From PALSA-612 sp963791225 (lineage in GTDB: Bacteria; Actinomycetota; Thermoleophilia; Gaiellales; Gaiellaceae): 64,000 bases of DNA. The notes below the pieces were generated by a model. That model ran no database searches, was not told the DNA's origin, and was given only the letters and a program-made list of their open reading frames with translations. Below, piece by piece: positions 23,850-32,387 of this stretch; position 1 is the stretch's first letter, and every line of letters begins with the position of its first letter. Position numbers and translations under genes: made by a program. The stretch covers positions 806,001-870,000 of the forward strand of contig CAWBRV010000008.1 of assembly GCA_963791225.1 (NCBI GenBank), given 5' to 3'.

Positions 23850-26039
23850 ATGATCAAGGTCCTGACGGTCTTCGGCACCCGCCCGGAGGCGATCAAGCTC
23901 GCCCCGGTGATCAAGGAGCTCGAGCAGCGCTCCGACGAGTTCGTCTCGCGGATCTGCGTCACCGGCCAGCACCGGGAGATGCTCGACCAGATGCTCGAGC
24001 TGTTCGACATCGAGCCGGATCACGACCTGAACGTGATGCAGCACGCGCAGTCGCTGAACCACGTGACGGTCGCCGTCATCGACGGCCTGCGACCCATCCT
24101 CGAGGAGGAGCGTCCCGACTGGGTGCTCGTCCAGGGCGACACGACGACGACGATGGCCGGCGGATTGGCGGCGTTCCAGCAGGGCTGGAAGGTCGGCCAT
24201 GTCGAGGCGGGGCTGCGCACGTTCAACAAGCACGATCCGTGGCCGGAGGAGATGAACCGCCGCGTGGCCGGCGTTCTCGCCGACGTCCATTTCGCCCCGA
24301 CACCGTCGAGCGCCCAGAACCTCTATCGCGAAGGCGTCTCCAAGGACCGCGTCTACGTGACCGGGAACACGGTCATCGACGCGCTCCAGACCGTGGCCGG
24401 CATGCCGTTCGAGCCCGACCAGACGACCCTCGCCGATCTCGGGCTGAACGGGAAGCGCCTGATCGTGGCGACCATGCACCGCCGCGAGATGAGCCCCGAG
24501 GCGCTCGAGGACGTGTGCTCCGGCCTCCGGGCGGTCGCCGAGGGGCATCCCGAGGTGCAGATCGTCATCCCCGTCCACCGGAACCCGAAGGTGCGCGAGC
24601 CCGTGCACGACCTGCTCGGCGGCGCGGCCAACATCAGCCTGCTCGACCCGCTCGACTATCAGCCGATGATCTGGCTCCTGCGGCGGAGCCACTTCGTGAT
24701 CACCGACTCCGGAGGGCTCCAGGAGGAGGTGACCGCGCTCGGCAAGCCCGTGATCGTCATCCGTGGCACGACGGAGCGCCCCGAGAGCGTCGAGGCCGGG
24801 AACGCCGTCCTCGTCGGCACGGACGGCGCCGCGATCGAGAGCTGGGCAACGTCGCTGCTCGGCGACGAGAAGACCTACCAGGCGATGGCGCGCTCGACGA
24901 ACCCCTACGGAGACGGCCACGCGGCGAAGAAGATCGTCGACGTGCTGGCCTCGCGCTCGGGAGCCCCCGGCCAGGCTGCCGGCTCGGGCGGCGGTCCGGG
25001 CGGACCCTCGCGCATCGATCCCGAGGTCGTGCGCTGGGGAGCCGACGGCCTCGCGCGCTGGATCTCGTCAGGCGCCTGCCAGAGCTCGAGCGGTGCGTTC
25101 GCCGCCTGGGTGGAGCTCGCGAGCGGCGAGAAGGCCTACGACTACGCCGAGATCACCGGCTACGCGCTGACGCATCTCGCCGCGCGCCCCGAGCTGGCCG
25201 ACGACGAGGTTGCCGTCGGCCGTCGCGCCGCCGACTGGCTCGTCGGCCGCGTCCAGCAGCGCCGCCTCGCGGCGCGCGACGGCTGGGACGGCGGCGCCGT
25301 CTACCTCTTCGACCTGGGCATGATCGCGGCCGGCCTACAGTCGTTCGGCCGGCGCGTCGACGAGGAGCGGTACGTCACGACCGGCCTCGAGCTCGTCGAG
25401 ATGCTCGACCGGGAGCTGGCGGCCGATCTCGGGCCCGTTTCCGCGTACGGCCCGCGCTCGGAGCGGACGAACTGGTCGACGCGCGGCGTCGTCCACCTGG
25501 CCAAGCTCGTCCAGTCGTTCCTGCTCGCGGGGCGAAACGAGCCTGCCGCGCGCCTGATCGACGCCGTCCGCACGGTGCAAGGCCCGGACGGCCACATGCC
25601 GACCGACCCCGAGAGCGACGTCACAATGCTCCACCCGCACATGTACGGCGCCGAAGGCCTGTGGATGTGGGGCACGGCCACCGGCGACCAGGACGCGATC
25701 GATCGCTCGCGCGCCGCCGTCCAGTGGGTGTGGACGCACCAGCTGCAGAGCGGTGGCCTTCCGCGCGCGTACGGGCGGCCGGAACCGATCGAGCAGCTCG
25801 ACGTGACGTCGCAGGCGGTTCGCATGGCGTTGCTGCTCGGCGTGCGCACCCCCGGTGTCGATCGCGCGATCGAGCGGCTGCTCGAGCTCGCCCGCGAGCG
25901 CGACGGCAAGCTCGCGATGCCGTACCAGCCGGGCTCACCCGACGTCCACCTCAACACCTGGGTGACGATGTTCGCCTCGCAGGCCGTGGAGCTCGCAGTG
26001 CCCGGCGCCGAGCCGCTGCGCTGGGATCAGCTCGTCTAG
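23850..26039 (+). CDS. wecB: UDP-N-acetylglucosamine 2-epimerase fused to an alpha/alpha-toroid-like domain
   Basis: A 729-residue protein. Residues 1-370 are a complete WecB-type epimerase: 'VFGTRPEAIKLAPVI', 'TGQHREML', 'GDTTTTMAGGLAAF', 'VGHVEAGLRTF', 'TMHRRE', 'ITDSGGLQEE' and 'RGTTERPE'. A Gly/Pro/Ala linker (about 370-388) leads to a 340-residue helical domain with repeated Trp/Tyr/Gly segments such as 'ARWISSGACQSSSGAFAAW' and 'MYGAEGLWMWGTA', resembling six-hairpin toroids of glycoside hydrolases or lyases. WecB makes UDP-ManNAc and is normally about 380 residues, so the fusion is unusual. No frameshift is needed to explain it. ATG 23850 lacks a clear Shine-Dalgarno. Confidence 0.85.
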   Translation: MIKVLTVFGTRPEAIKLAPVIKELEQRSDEFVSRICVTGQHREMLDQMLELFDIEPDHDLNVMQHAQSLNHVTVAVIDGLRPILEEERPDWVLVQGDTTTTMAGGLAAFQQGWKVGHVEAGLRTFNKHDPWPEEMNRRVAGVLADVHFAPTPSSAQNLYREGVSKDRVYVTGNTVIDALQTVAGMPFEPDQTTLADLGLNGKRLIVATMHRREMSPEALEDVCSGLRAVAEGHPEVQIVIPVHRNPKVREPVHDLLGGAANISLLDPLDYQPMIWLLRRSHFVITDSGGLQEEVTALGKPVIVIRGTTERPESVEAGNAVLVGTDGAAIESWATSLLGDEKTYQAMARSTNPYGDGHAAKKIVDVLASRSGAPGQAAGSGGGPGGPSRIDPEVVRWGADGLARWISSGACQSSSGAFAAWVELASGEKAYDYAEITGYALTHLAARPELADDEVAVGRRAADWLVGRVQQRRLAARDGWDGGAVYLFDLGMIAAGLQSFGRRVDEERYVTTGLELVEMLDRELAADLGPVSAYGPRSERTNWSTRGVVHLAKLVQSFLLAGRNEPAARLIDAVRTVQGPDGHMPTDPESDVTMLHPHMYGAEGLWMWGTATGDQDAIDRSRAAVQWVWTHQLQSGGLPRAYGRPEPIEQLDVTSQAVRMALLLGVRTPGVDRAIERLLELARERDGKLAMPYQPGSPDVHLNTWVTMFASQAVELAVPGAEPLRWDQLV

Positions 26040-26136
26040 CTGTTCTCTGAACGACTGCTCAGGAGCCGTACGTCACTCGTCGTCCGGGTTGTGACGCCGA
26101 TACCTCTCGGGTGGCTACCGAACCAGGTGCTCTTCC

Positions 26137-26825
26137 GTGAGCGCACTTCCGGACTTCGACCTGGCCTGGAGGCCCCTCGGCGAGATCCTGATCGGGCGAG
26201 GCCTGATCAGCGAACGCGAGCTGGAGGATGCCCTCGGACAACAGAAGCAGGAGGGAGGACGGCTCGGCGAGATCCTCTTCGCGCGGGGTCTCGTCTCGGC
26301 AGTCGATCTCCGTGACGCGCTCGCCGAGCAGCACGGCCTCGATCTCCGGGTCGAGTCGCGCGCGCCTCGCGCCGGGACGCTGGTGTCGGCCGACGCTCGG
26401 CGAGGCAGCTTCCCGCTCGGTCGCCTGCTCGTCCAGCGAGGTCACATCACCGAGGCCCAGCTCGACGATGCGCTCGCCCGGCAAGCGCGATCAGGCGAGC
26501 GGCTCGGCCAGATCCTGATCACGTCCAACCTCGTCTCGACGTTCACGCTCGCTGCCGCGCTGGCAGAGCAACAGGGCCTGGTCACGGCGACCACGAGACT
26601 TCCGAAGCGAACCGGAACGCACCGCACCGACGTCCGAGGTCGTACGAGGTTCGCGAGATCGAAGGCGGTCGAAGCTATCGCCTCTACGCATGCAGCAGCT
26701 TCCTCGACGCGACCGATCTCGCGGTCGCAGTGCTCCACGAGTGGGAGCCCAGGGAGCTCCATGTGGTCTGCATCGCCGGCAGCGACGACGAGGAACTCTG
26801 CTGGCAGTACCCGCCCACGAGCTGA
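26137..26825 (+). CDS. MshEN/T2SSE N-terminal-like tandem-repeat protein, frameshifted
   Basis: ATG 26137 opens a protein with two copies of a 60-residue unit: 'LGEILIGRGLISERELEDAL' and 'LGRLLVQRGHITEAQLDDAL', each with a second half-unit 'LGEILFARGLVSAVDLRDAL' or 'LGQILITSNLVSTFTLAAAL'. These resemble the N-terminal domains of type II secretion or MshE ATPases, which can bind c-di-GMP; no ATPase domain follows. Between about 26600 and 26645 the coding signal moves to another frame, which ends at 26825 with 'SYRLYACSSFLDATDLAVAV' and 'ELHVVCIAGSDDEELCWQYP'. The first frame runs on to 27174, but that part looks like non-coding translation. A one-base error is the simplest explanation. Confidence 0.6.
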
Positions 26826-26866
26826 CCGCCCGCGTGCGCTCGGCGCCGCTCGTCTAGGCTCTCTGG

Positions 26867-27094
26867 ATGCTCCCGATCATCATCCTCGCGGCCGTCGCGG
26901 TTCCGCTGGTCGTGCTCGCGTTCCTCGCCAACCGTCGGCGCCTCTCCGCCGGCGAGCACGAGACGACGGGGGACGCGGCCGCCGACGAGGCTACGCAGGA
27001 AGAGTACGAGGACGAGTTCGCGAAGGCCGAGGCCTACCAGGAGCAGTGGCGCAAGGAGCAGCACGAGCAGCACCCGGACGACAAGCTCTACTAG
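26867..27094 (+). CDS. Small single-pass membrane protein
   Basis: A 75-residue protein: one N-terminal hydrophobic helix (residues 3-21) followed by a strongly charged tail rich in Glu and Gln. I recognise no family. A TAGGCTCTCT sequence just upstream could be a -10 region with a very short leader ('CGTCTAGGCTCTCTGGATG'), which fits leaderless-type initiation. It is 41 bp after the MshEN-like gene and convergent with the toxin gene. Confidence 0.6.
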   Translation: MLPIIILAAVAVPLVVLAFLANRRRLSAGEHETTGDAAADEATQEEYEDEFAKAEAYQEQWRKEQHEQHPDDKLY

Positions 27095-27100
27095 CTCTTC

Positions 27101-27524
27101 CTAGCCTGGCGGCCCCTCGTTCGGGAGCAGCGCCGAACGCTCGGCCTCGGCGGCCAACCGCCGATCCGCGGTGACGAGGGTGGCGTCGTAGCCGATGGCG
27201 AGCGCGAGGTAGGCGGCGTCGTAGGCGCTGATCCCGCGCGCCACCGCCAGCGCGTGAGCCTGAGCCGCGAGCGTGCGAGCCGGGTAGACGTCGAGCGGAA
27301 GGTCGAGCACGTCGTCGAGCCTCGACACCGCCTCGTCCGGATCGATCTCGCCGGCCCGCACGTAGCCCGTGAGCGCGTTCGCTACCTCGAGGAAGACAAG
27401 GTCCGGAGCTACTGCCGTCATCTCGGCGCGCAGGACGGTCGTCGACCCAAGCGACCGCGGCATCTTCTGCGCGAACAACCGCACGCACGAGCGCACTGGC
27501 ATCAAGGACGGCTGTAGCGGGAAT
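27101..27524 (-). pseudogene. PIN-domain (VapC-type) toxin, apparently broken
   Basis: The C-terminal two thirds of a PIN nuclease are intact from about 27430 to 27101 ('APDLVFLEVANALTGYV', 'ISAYDAAYLALAIGYDATLVTADRRL'), including the acidic residues of the later motifs. The expected N-terminus 'VLDASALVRAVVRAED', with the first catalytic Asp, is encoded in a different frame at 27509-27440, so a shift lies near 27425-27450. That N-terminal frame has no ATG, GTG or TTG after its upstream stop. The in-frame TTG/ATG at 27505/27502 would give a protein without the first Asp. Two defects suggest decay or two sequence errors. It directly follows the antitoxin gene. Confidence 0.7.
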
Positions 27525-27753
27525 CGCGTGCCTCTCGGATCAGATCCTCCGGCTTCGGCGCGTCGGGAGACAGAGAGATGCGCTTGTGTCCTTCCCGGAT
27601 GCTGTGCATGACCTCTTCCGGCGTGCGCTTGGACAGCTCCCGCTCGAGGATCGTCAGGATCTCGGCATTCATCGATCGGCCCTCGCGCGAGGCCCGCTCG
27701 CGAAGCCGCTCCAGGAGTTCGGGCGGGATGTCGCGGACGTGGAACGCGGCCAC
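27502..27753 (-). CDS. VapB/FitA-type ribbon-helix-helix antitoxin
   Basis: An 83-residue protein beginning 'FHVRDIPPELLERLRERASR' with the pattern of an FitA/Arc-type ribbon-helix-helix domain, followed by a basic and Pro-containing tail that would wrap the toxin. GTG 27753 is the start. Tandem TGATATCA palindromes sit 8 bp upstream, as expected for autoregulation by a dimeric RHH repressor. The PIN toxin overlaps its 3' end. Because the toxin reads as broken, the antitoxin may now be solitary. Confidence 0.85.
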   Translation of the reverse strand: MAAFHVRDIPPELLERLRERASREGRSMNAEILTILERELSKRTPEEVMHSIREGHKRISLSPDAPKPEDLIREARDSRYSRP

Positions 27754-27760
27754 TCCGCGA

Positions 27761-27779
27761 TGATATCAGGGTGATATCA
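27761..27779. promoter_or_regulatory. Tandem TGATATCA operator of the VapBC locus
   Basis: Two perfect 8-bp palindromes TGATATCA (27761-27768 and 27772-27779) are separated by GGG, one helical turn centre to centre. They lie directly before the antitoxin GTG and overlap the stop of the acyl-CoA dehydrogenase. This is the classic arrangement for cooperative binding by an RHH antitoxin. Confidence 0.7.
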
Positions 27780-28942
27780 GTACGAGCGCGGCATGCCGAG
27801 CACGTGCTGGCCGACGTAGGCGAGCACGAGGTTGTTCGAGACCGGCGCGACCGAGTAGAGGCGCGTCTCGCGGAACTTGCGCTCGACGTCGTACTCCTCG
27901 GCGAAGCCGAAGCCGCCGTGCGTGTCGAGGCAGGCGTTCGCGGCCGCCCACGAGGCCTCCGAGGCGAGCAGCTTGGCCATGTTCGCCTCGGCGCCGCAGG
28001 GCAGCCCCTGCTCGTACAGCCAGGCGGCCTTGTAGCGCATCAGGTCGGCGGCCTCGATCGCCGCGTAGGCCCGCGCGATCGGGAACTGGACGCCCTGGTT
28101 CGCGCCGATCGGGCGCCCGAAGACGACCCGCTCGGACGCGTACGCGGTCGCCTTCTCGATGAACCAGCGCCCGTCGCCGATGCACTCGGCGGCGATCAGG
28201 ATCCGCTCGGCGTTCATGCCGTCGAGGATGTAGCGGAAGCCCTTGCCCTCCTCGCCGACGAGCGCGTCGGCCGGCACCTCGACGCCGTCGATGAAGATCT
28301 CGGTCGTCGCGTGGTTCATCAGCGTGCTGGATCGGGCCGGATCGTCATCGTCCCGGCCGCGAGCGCCTGCTTCATGTCGACGATGAAGGTCGACAGGCCG
28401 TCGGTGCGCTTCTCGACCTCGTCGGCCGGCGTCGTCCGCGCGAGCAGGAGCATCAGGTCGGAGTGGAGCGCGCGCGACGTCCAGATCTTCTGGCCGCGGA
28501 CGACGTAGCCGCCGTCGACGCGCTCGGCGATCGTCTGGATCGTGGTCGTGTCCGACCCGACGGTCGGCTCGGTGACGCCGAACGCCTGCAGGCGCAGCTC
28601 GCCCGACGCGATCCGCGGCAGGTAGCGCTGCTTCTGCTCGTCGGAGCCGTGCCGCAGGATCGTGCCCATCGTGTACATCTGCGCGTGGCAGGCGCCCGAG
28701 TTGCCGCCCGACGCGTTGATCTCCTCGAGGATCACGCTCGCCGCCGTGATGCCGAGCCCGGCGCCGCCGTACTCCTCCGGGATCAGCGCCGCGAGCCAGC
28801 CGTGCTCGGTCAGCGCGCGGACGAACTCCTCCGGGTAGCGGTCGGGCTCGAGCCCGCGCCAGTACTCGCCGGGGAAGCCCTCGCAGAGCTCGCGGACCGC
28901 GGCGCGGATCTCGTCGAGCTCGGGCGGGATCGCGAAGTCCAC
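27777..28942 (-). CDS. Acyl-CoA dehydrogenase family protein, interrupted by a frameshift
   Basis: GTG 28942 starts a normal N-terminal half (207 codons) with 'PEEYGGAGLGITAASVILEE' and 'FGVTEPTVGSDTTTIQTIAE' (FAD/substrate region). The frame stops at 28319-28321, and the missing C-terminal half begins in the overlapping frame ('MNHATTEIFIDGVEVPADAL') and runs to 27777. Rejoined, it has about 388 residues, the family norm. The position of the usual catalytic Glu near the C-terminus reads 'VAPVSNNLV', not the usual 'EGTxxIQ', so the base may lie elsewhere or the activity may differ. A TGTCTGACA operator lies 33 bp upstream of the start. Confidence 0.75.
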
Positions 28943-28973
28943 CGCGGCCCTGTCGCCCTACCGCCCCGTCACG

Positions 28974-28984
28974 GTGTCTGACAC
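28974..28984. promoter_or_regulatory. GTGTCTGACAC operator upstream of the acyl-CoA dehydrogenase
   Basis: A perfect 11-bp palindrome with the recurring TGTC-N-GACA core. It lies 32 bp upstream of the GTG at 28942 on the minus strand. I see no clear -35/-10 pair here, so the promoter is not defined. The 124-bp gap to the next gene contains nothing else recognisable. Confidence 0.55.
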
Positions 28985-29066
28985 TGCCTGTGGGCGCTGG
29001 GGATGGATCGCGCAGCTTCCGTTACAGGGACTGTCCCTCCGACATGGTTCGCCTCGACGTGGCATG

Positions 29067-30245
29067 TCAGGACGTCCGTTCGAGCAGGCGGCGGGCGATG
29101 ATCAGCTGCTGGATCTCGTTCGAGCCTTCGCCGATCAGGAGCAGCGGTGCATCACGGTAGTAGCGCTCCGGCCGGAACTCGAGCGAGTAGCCGTAGCCGC
29201 CGTGGATGCGCATGCAGTCGAGCGCGTTCTCCTGTGCCGACTCGGTCGCAAAGTACTTCGCCATCCCCGCCTCGAGGTCGGCCCGCTCGCCGCGCGCCTT
29301 GCCCTGGGCTGCCTGGACGACGAGCAGGCGGGACGCCTCCGCTCGGGTCGCCATTTTCGCGAGCATCATCTGTACCGCCTGGTGAGAGCCGATCGGCTTG
29401 CCGAACGCCTCGCGCTCCTTCGCGTAGCGCAGCGCGTCGTCGAGCGCCGCCCGCGCGAGCCCGGCTCCGCGCGCCGCCACGTTGACGCGGCCGACCTCGA
29501 TGCCGCTCATGAAGTACTTGAAGCCCTGCCCGACGCCCGCCTCGCCGCCGAGGACACTCGTCGCCGGGACGCGGAAGCCGTCGAAGAGGAGCTCGGTCGA
29601 CTCGACGCCCTTGTACCCGAGCTTCTTCAGGGCCGGCATCGGGATCTGGAGCCCCGGCGGCTCGGTCTCGGGCTCCTTCTCGACGAGGAAGCCGGTGATG
29701 CCCTCGTGCGCGGGCACCGCGTCGGGATCGGTCTTCGCGAGCAGCATCACGAGCCCCGAGCGCCAGCCGTTCGTGACCCACATCTTCTGTCCGGTCAGCA
29801 CGTAGTCGTCGCCGTCGCGGACGGCCGCCGTGCGGATCGCCTGGACGTCCGAGCCGGCATGCGGCTCCGTCATCGAGAACGCGGCGCGAACCTCGCCGGT
29901 CGCGAGGCGCGGCAGCCACGACTGCCGCTGCTCCTCCGTGCCGTGGTTTCGCAGCATCCAGGAGGCGATGAAGCTCCCGTTCATGATCCCCGGCAGCGTC
30001 ACCCAGCCCCGCGAGAGCTCGATCAGGATCAGCGCATAGGTGTCGAGGCCGAGCCCGAGTCCGCCGTACTCCTCCGGGATCGTCGTGCCGAACAGGCCGA
30101 GCGCCTTCATCGTCTCGACGAGCGCGCCGGGGAACTCGTCGCGGTGGTCGAGGTCGGACGCGACCGGGATCACGTCGCGGTCGACGAACTCGCGGACGGT
30201 GGCGACGATCTCCTGCTGCTCGGCCGACAGCTCCGCCACGCTCAC
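29067..30245 (-). CDS. Acyl-CoA dehydrogenase
   Basis: A 392-residue flavoprotein, full length. N-terminal helical domain 'PEEYGGLGLGLDTYALILIE', middle domain 'FSMTEPHAGSDVQAIRTAA' and 'TGQKMWVTNG', and C-terminal 'HGGYGYSLEFRPERYYRD' with 'IGEGSNEIQQLIIARRLL', which keeps the catalytic Glu at the usual place. It oxidises an acyl-CoA to the 2-enoyl-CoA with electrons passing to ETF. GTG 30245 overlaps the PrpD stop (GTGA), so the two form an operon. The chain length or branching of the substrate cannot be told. Confidence 0.92.
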   Translation of the reverse strand: MSVAELSAEQQEIVATVREFVDRDVIPVASDLDHRDEFPGALVETMKALGLFGTTIPEEYGGLGLGLDTYALILIELSRGWVTLPGIMNGSFIASWMLRNHGTEEQRQSWLPRLATGEVRAAFSMTEPHAGSDVQAIRTAAVRDGDDYVLTGQKMWVTNGWRSGLVMLLAKTDPDAVPAHEGITGFLVEKEPETEPPGLQIPMPALKKLGYKGVESTELLFDGFRVPATSVLGGEAGVGQGFKYFMSGIEVGRVNVAARGAGLARAALDDALRYAKEREAFGKPIGSHQAVQMMLAKMATRAEASRLLVVQAAQGKARGERADLEAGMAKYFATESAQENALDCMRIHGGYGYSLEFRPERYYRDAPLLLIGEGSNEIQQLIIARRLLERTS

Positions 30246-31639
30246 GCGGCGACCGGCTCCTTGACCGCCGTGAGCGGGGCGAGCGCGGCCGTCAGGTCGT
30301 CTTGGTTCTCGAAGTCGAGGATCGCGCTCTCGAGCGCGTCGGCGGCATCCGCGCCCAGCGCGAGGAGAGCGTTGAGACGGAACTTCGCCCGCACCTCGTC
30401 CTCGGACATCGGGTTCTCCGGGCCGCCCTTCTGGTACGGAAAATCGCGCTGAAGCGTCGACCCGTCGGCGAGCGTCACGCGGACGCCGCCCGGGAACGCC
30501 TGCGGGTAGGTCGGATAGTCCGGCGTCTCGTACCTGACCTTCCCGGCCACGGCGAGTACGGCCTGGTCGGCGATCGCCTCGTCCGAGAAGTCCGAGACGG
30601 AGACGTGGCCGCGAAGCAGCATCGACGCGACCGAGTACTGGAGCGAGAACTTGCCCTCGTAGTCCGAGCGCGGCAGCTTCTTCTTGTCGGCGGGCTCGAG
30701 GACGAGCGAGACGCCCGCCTCGGGCACGGTCACGAGCACGTCGGCGATCTCGTCGGCCGAGAGCGTGCGGCCGGCGAGCACGTCGGCCGTCGCGCCGAGC
30801 GAGCCGTGCATGAAGTGGCAGACCGGGAACGGCTTGTACGCGATCCGCGGTGTCTCCCAGCGCGACCCGAGGTCGGCGAGCTGTGCGTCGATGTCGATCT
30901 CGCCGCGCTCCGCGCCCAGGAACGCGTGGTAGAGACCGAACTTGCCCTCGACCACCGACGGCGGGCCCTCGGCGCCCAGCGTGGCGAGGCGCACCGCGAG
31001 GATTCCGCCGTGTGCCGCCCACGCGGGATGGATCGGCTTCGTCGCCGTCCCGTCCTCGAGGTAGGCGAACAGGCCCGAGGCCATCGAGCCGGCGATGCCG
31101 AGCGCGCTGGCGGTCGTCGCCGTGTCGGCTCCCGTCAGCCGTGCCGTCGCGCAGGTCGCGCCGAAGATCCCGCAGATCGCGGTCGGATGGAAGCCGCGTG
31201 CGTGGAACCTTCCCGAGGCGGCGGCGCCGAGCCGCGTGATCGCCTCGTTCCCGGCGACGATCGCGGTCAGCACCTCGCCGCCCGACAGGCCGTTCGCCTC
31301 GCCGACGGCGAGCGCCGCCGGGCAGGTGACGGTCGAGACGTGGCTGACCGAGTCGGAATGGGTGTCGTCGAAGTCGAGGCCGTGACAGAGCATCGCGTTC
31401 GCGAACGCCGCGTTCGGGGCCGGCAGCCGCGCGTCGTGCCCGATCACGGTCGCGTGCGGCTCTCCGCCGAGTTCGGCCATCGCCTGCCGGCCCTCGCCGG
31501 CGACGCCGGTCGCGTGCGCCGCCAGGCCGCAGCCCAGCGTGTCGAGGAGGTGGAGCTTGGCGTGGCGGGCGACGTCCTCCGGCACGTCGTCGAGCGTCAG
31601 CGTCGTCGCGAACTCGGCCAGCCTCTCGGCAGCGGTCAT
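30242..31639 (-). CDS. MmgE/PrpD family protein
   Basis: A 465-residue member of the MmgE/PrpD family (2-methylcitrate dehydratase, aconitate decarboxylase and relatives). Typical segments are 'HLLDTLGCGLAAHATG', 'MLCHGLDFDDTHSDSVSHVS' near residue 95, 'GFHPTAICGIFGA' and 'YKPFPVCHFMHG'. ATG 31639 has GGAAGGAGC at good spacing. It is the first gene of a two-gene operon with an acyl-CoA dehydrogenase and follows a large inverted repeat. With CitE and MaoC genes next door, dehydration or decarboxylation of a branched di- or tricarboxylate is plausible, but the substrate is unknown. Confidence 0.9.
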   Translation of the reverse strand: MTAAERLAEFATTLTLDDVPEDVARHAKLHLLDTLGCGLAAHATGVAGEGRQAMAELGGEPHATVIGHDARLPAPNAAFANAMLCHGLDFDDTHSDSVSHVSTVTCPAALAVGEANGLSGGEVLTAIVAGNEAITRLGAAASGRFHARGFHPTAICGIFGATCATARLTGADTATTASALGIAGSMASGLFAYLEDGTATKPIHPAWAAHGGILAVRLATLGAEGPPSVVEGKFGLYHAFLGAERGEIDIDAQLADLGSRWETPRIAYKPFPVCHFMHGSLGATADVLAGRTLSADEIADVLVTVPEAGVSLVLEPADKKKLPRSDYEGKFSLQYSVASMLLRGHVSVSDFSDEAIADQAVLAVAGKVRYETPDYPTYPQAFPGGVRVTLADGSTLQRDFPYQKGGPENPMSEDEVRAKFRLNALLALGADAADALESAILDFENQDDLTAALAPLTAVKEPVAA

Positions 31640-31709
31640 GTGTGCTCCTTCCAGTGATGCTGATGAGCTTCTGAGTCGCCAGCGCCAAGCAATGCAAGGA
31701 CGCAGGGAG

Positions 31710-31733
31710 CGTCAATAGTCAGGACTATTGACG
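31710..31733. promoter_or_regulatory. Large inverted repeat upstream of the PrpD operon
   Basis: Arms CGTCAATAGTC (31710-31720) and GACTATTGACG (31723-31733) match perfectly around a 2-bp centre, 71 bp upstream of ATG 31639. The minus-strand reading contains TTGACG, a possible -35 box. It differs from the TGTC-N-GACA operator (AGTC-NN-GACT core), so a second regulator may be involved. The remaining part of the 229-bp gap to 31868 holds a GC-rich stretch resembling the REP-like elements but no gene. Confidence 0.55.
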
Positions 31734-31868
31734 CGACTGAGGACGCAGCCGGCGTAGGCTCGACGGAGCCGGCCAGGAGCGGAGGTCGCGGCTTTGCCGC
31801 GGCCGGAGCGGGAGCAGCGCGCCGTGCGACGGCGGGCCAGAAGCCGGCGCGTATCGCTGGATGGAGCA

Positions 31869-32387
31869 CTACTCCACCGTCCATTCGTCGTCGGTACCGG
31901 GGAACGTGTCCTGCACCTCGGGTGCCCCGCGCTTGTAGACCATGAACGTCCGCAGGAACTCGATCACGACCTCGTGGCGCTGGTTGATCCCGCGGGAGCG
32001 CATCGAGACGATGCCGACACTCGGGTTCGACTGCGACTCGCGCAGTTCCCGGATCTCGCTCTCGGCATAGAGCGTGTCGCCGACGAAGACCGGCTTCGGC
32101 AGCTTGATGTCCGTCCAGGCGAGGTTGGCGGCGGCGTTCTCGCTCGTGTCCGGAACGGTCAGGCCGGTGACGAGTGCGAGCGTGAAGGCGCTGTTGACGA
32201 GCGGTTGCCCGAAGCGCGTCCGTTCCGTGAACGGCACGTCGAAGTGCATCGGGTTCGTGTTCATGGTCAGGCAGGTGAACCAGATGTTGTCCGTGTCCGT
32301 GATCGTGCGCCCGAAGCGGCTGCGGAAGACGTCGCCGACCGAGAAGTCCTCGTAGTAGCGCCCGTGCCAGTTCTTCGGAGCGCTCAC
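31869..32387 (-). CDS. MaoC-like dehydratase (itaconyl/mesaconyl-CoA hydratase-like)
   Basis: A 172-residue hot-dog-fold protein. GTG 32387 overlaps the CitE stop by 4 bp. 'YYEDFSVGDVFRSRFGRTIT' and 'FTCLTMNTNPMHFD' near residue 45 mark the MaoC hydratase active-site helix; the TMNTNP form is known to me from mesaconyl-C4-CoA or itaconyl-CoA hydratases. These hydrate a branched enoyl-CoA to a hydroxyacyl-CoA, which a CitE-like lyase then cleaves. The operon with CitE fits exactly that two-step sequence. Substrate assignment is inferred from family and pairing. Confidence 0.88.
   Translation of the reverse strand: MSAPKNWHGRYYEDFSVGDVFRSRFGRTITDTDNIWFTCLTMNTNPMHFDVPFTERTRFGQPLVNSAFTLALVTGLTVPDTSENAAANLAWTDIKLPKPVFVGDTLYAESEIRELRESQSNPSVGIVSMRSRGINQRHEVVIEFLRTFMVYKRGAPEVQDTFPGTDDEWTVE

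Noticed and set aside
29064..29075. ATGTCAGGACGT near the end of the acyl-CoA dehydrogenase gene as an operator
   Set aside because: It has an extra central base and broken symmetry and overlaps the 3' coding end, away from any promoter.
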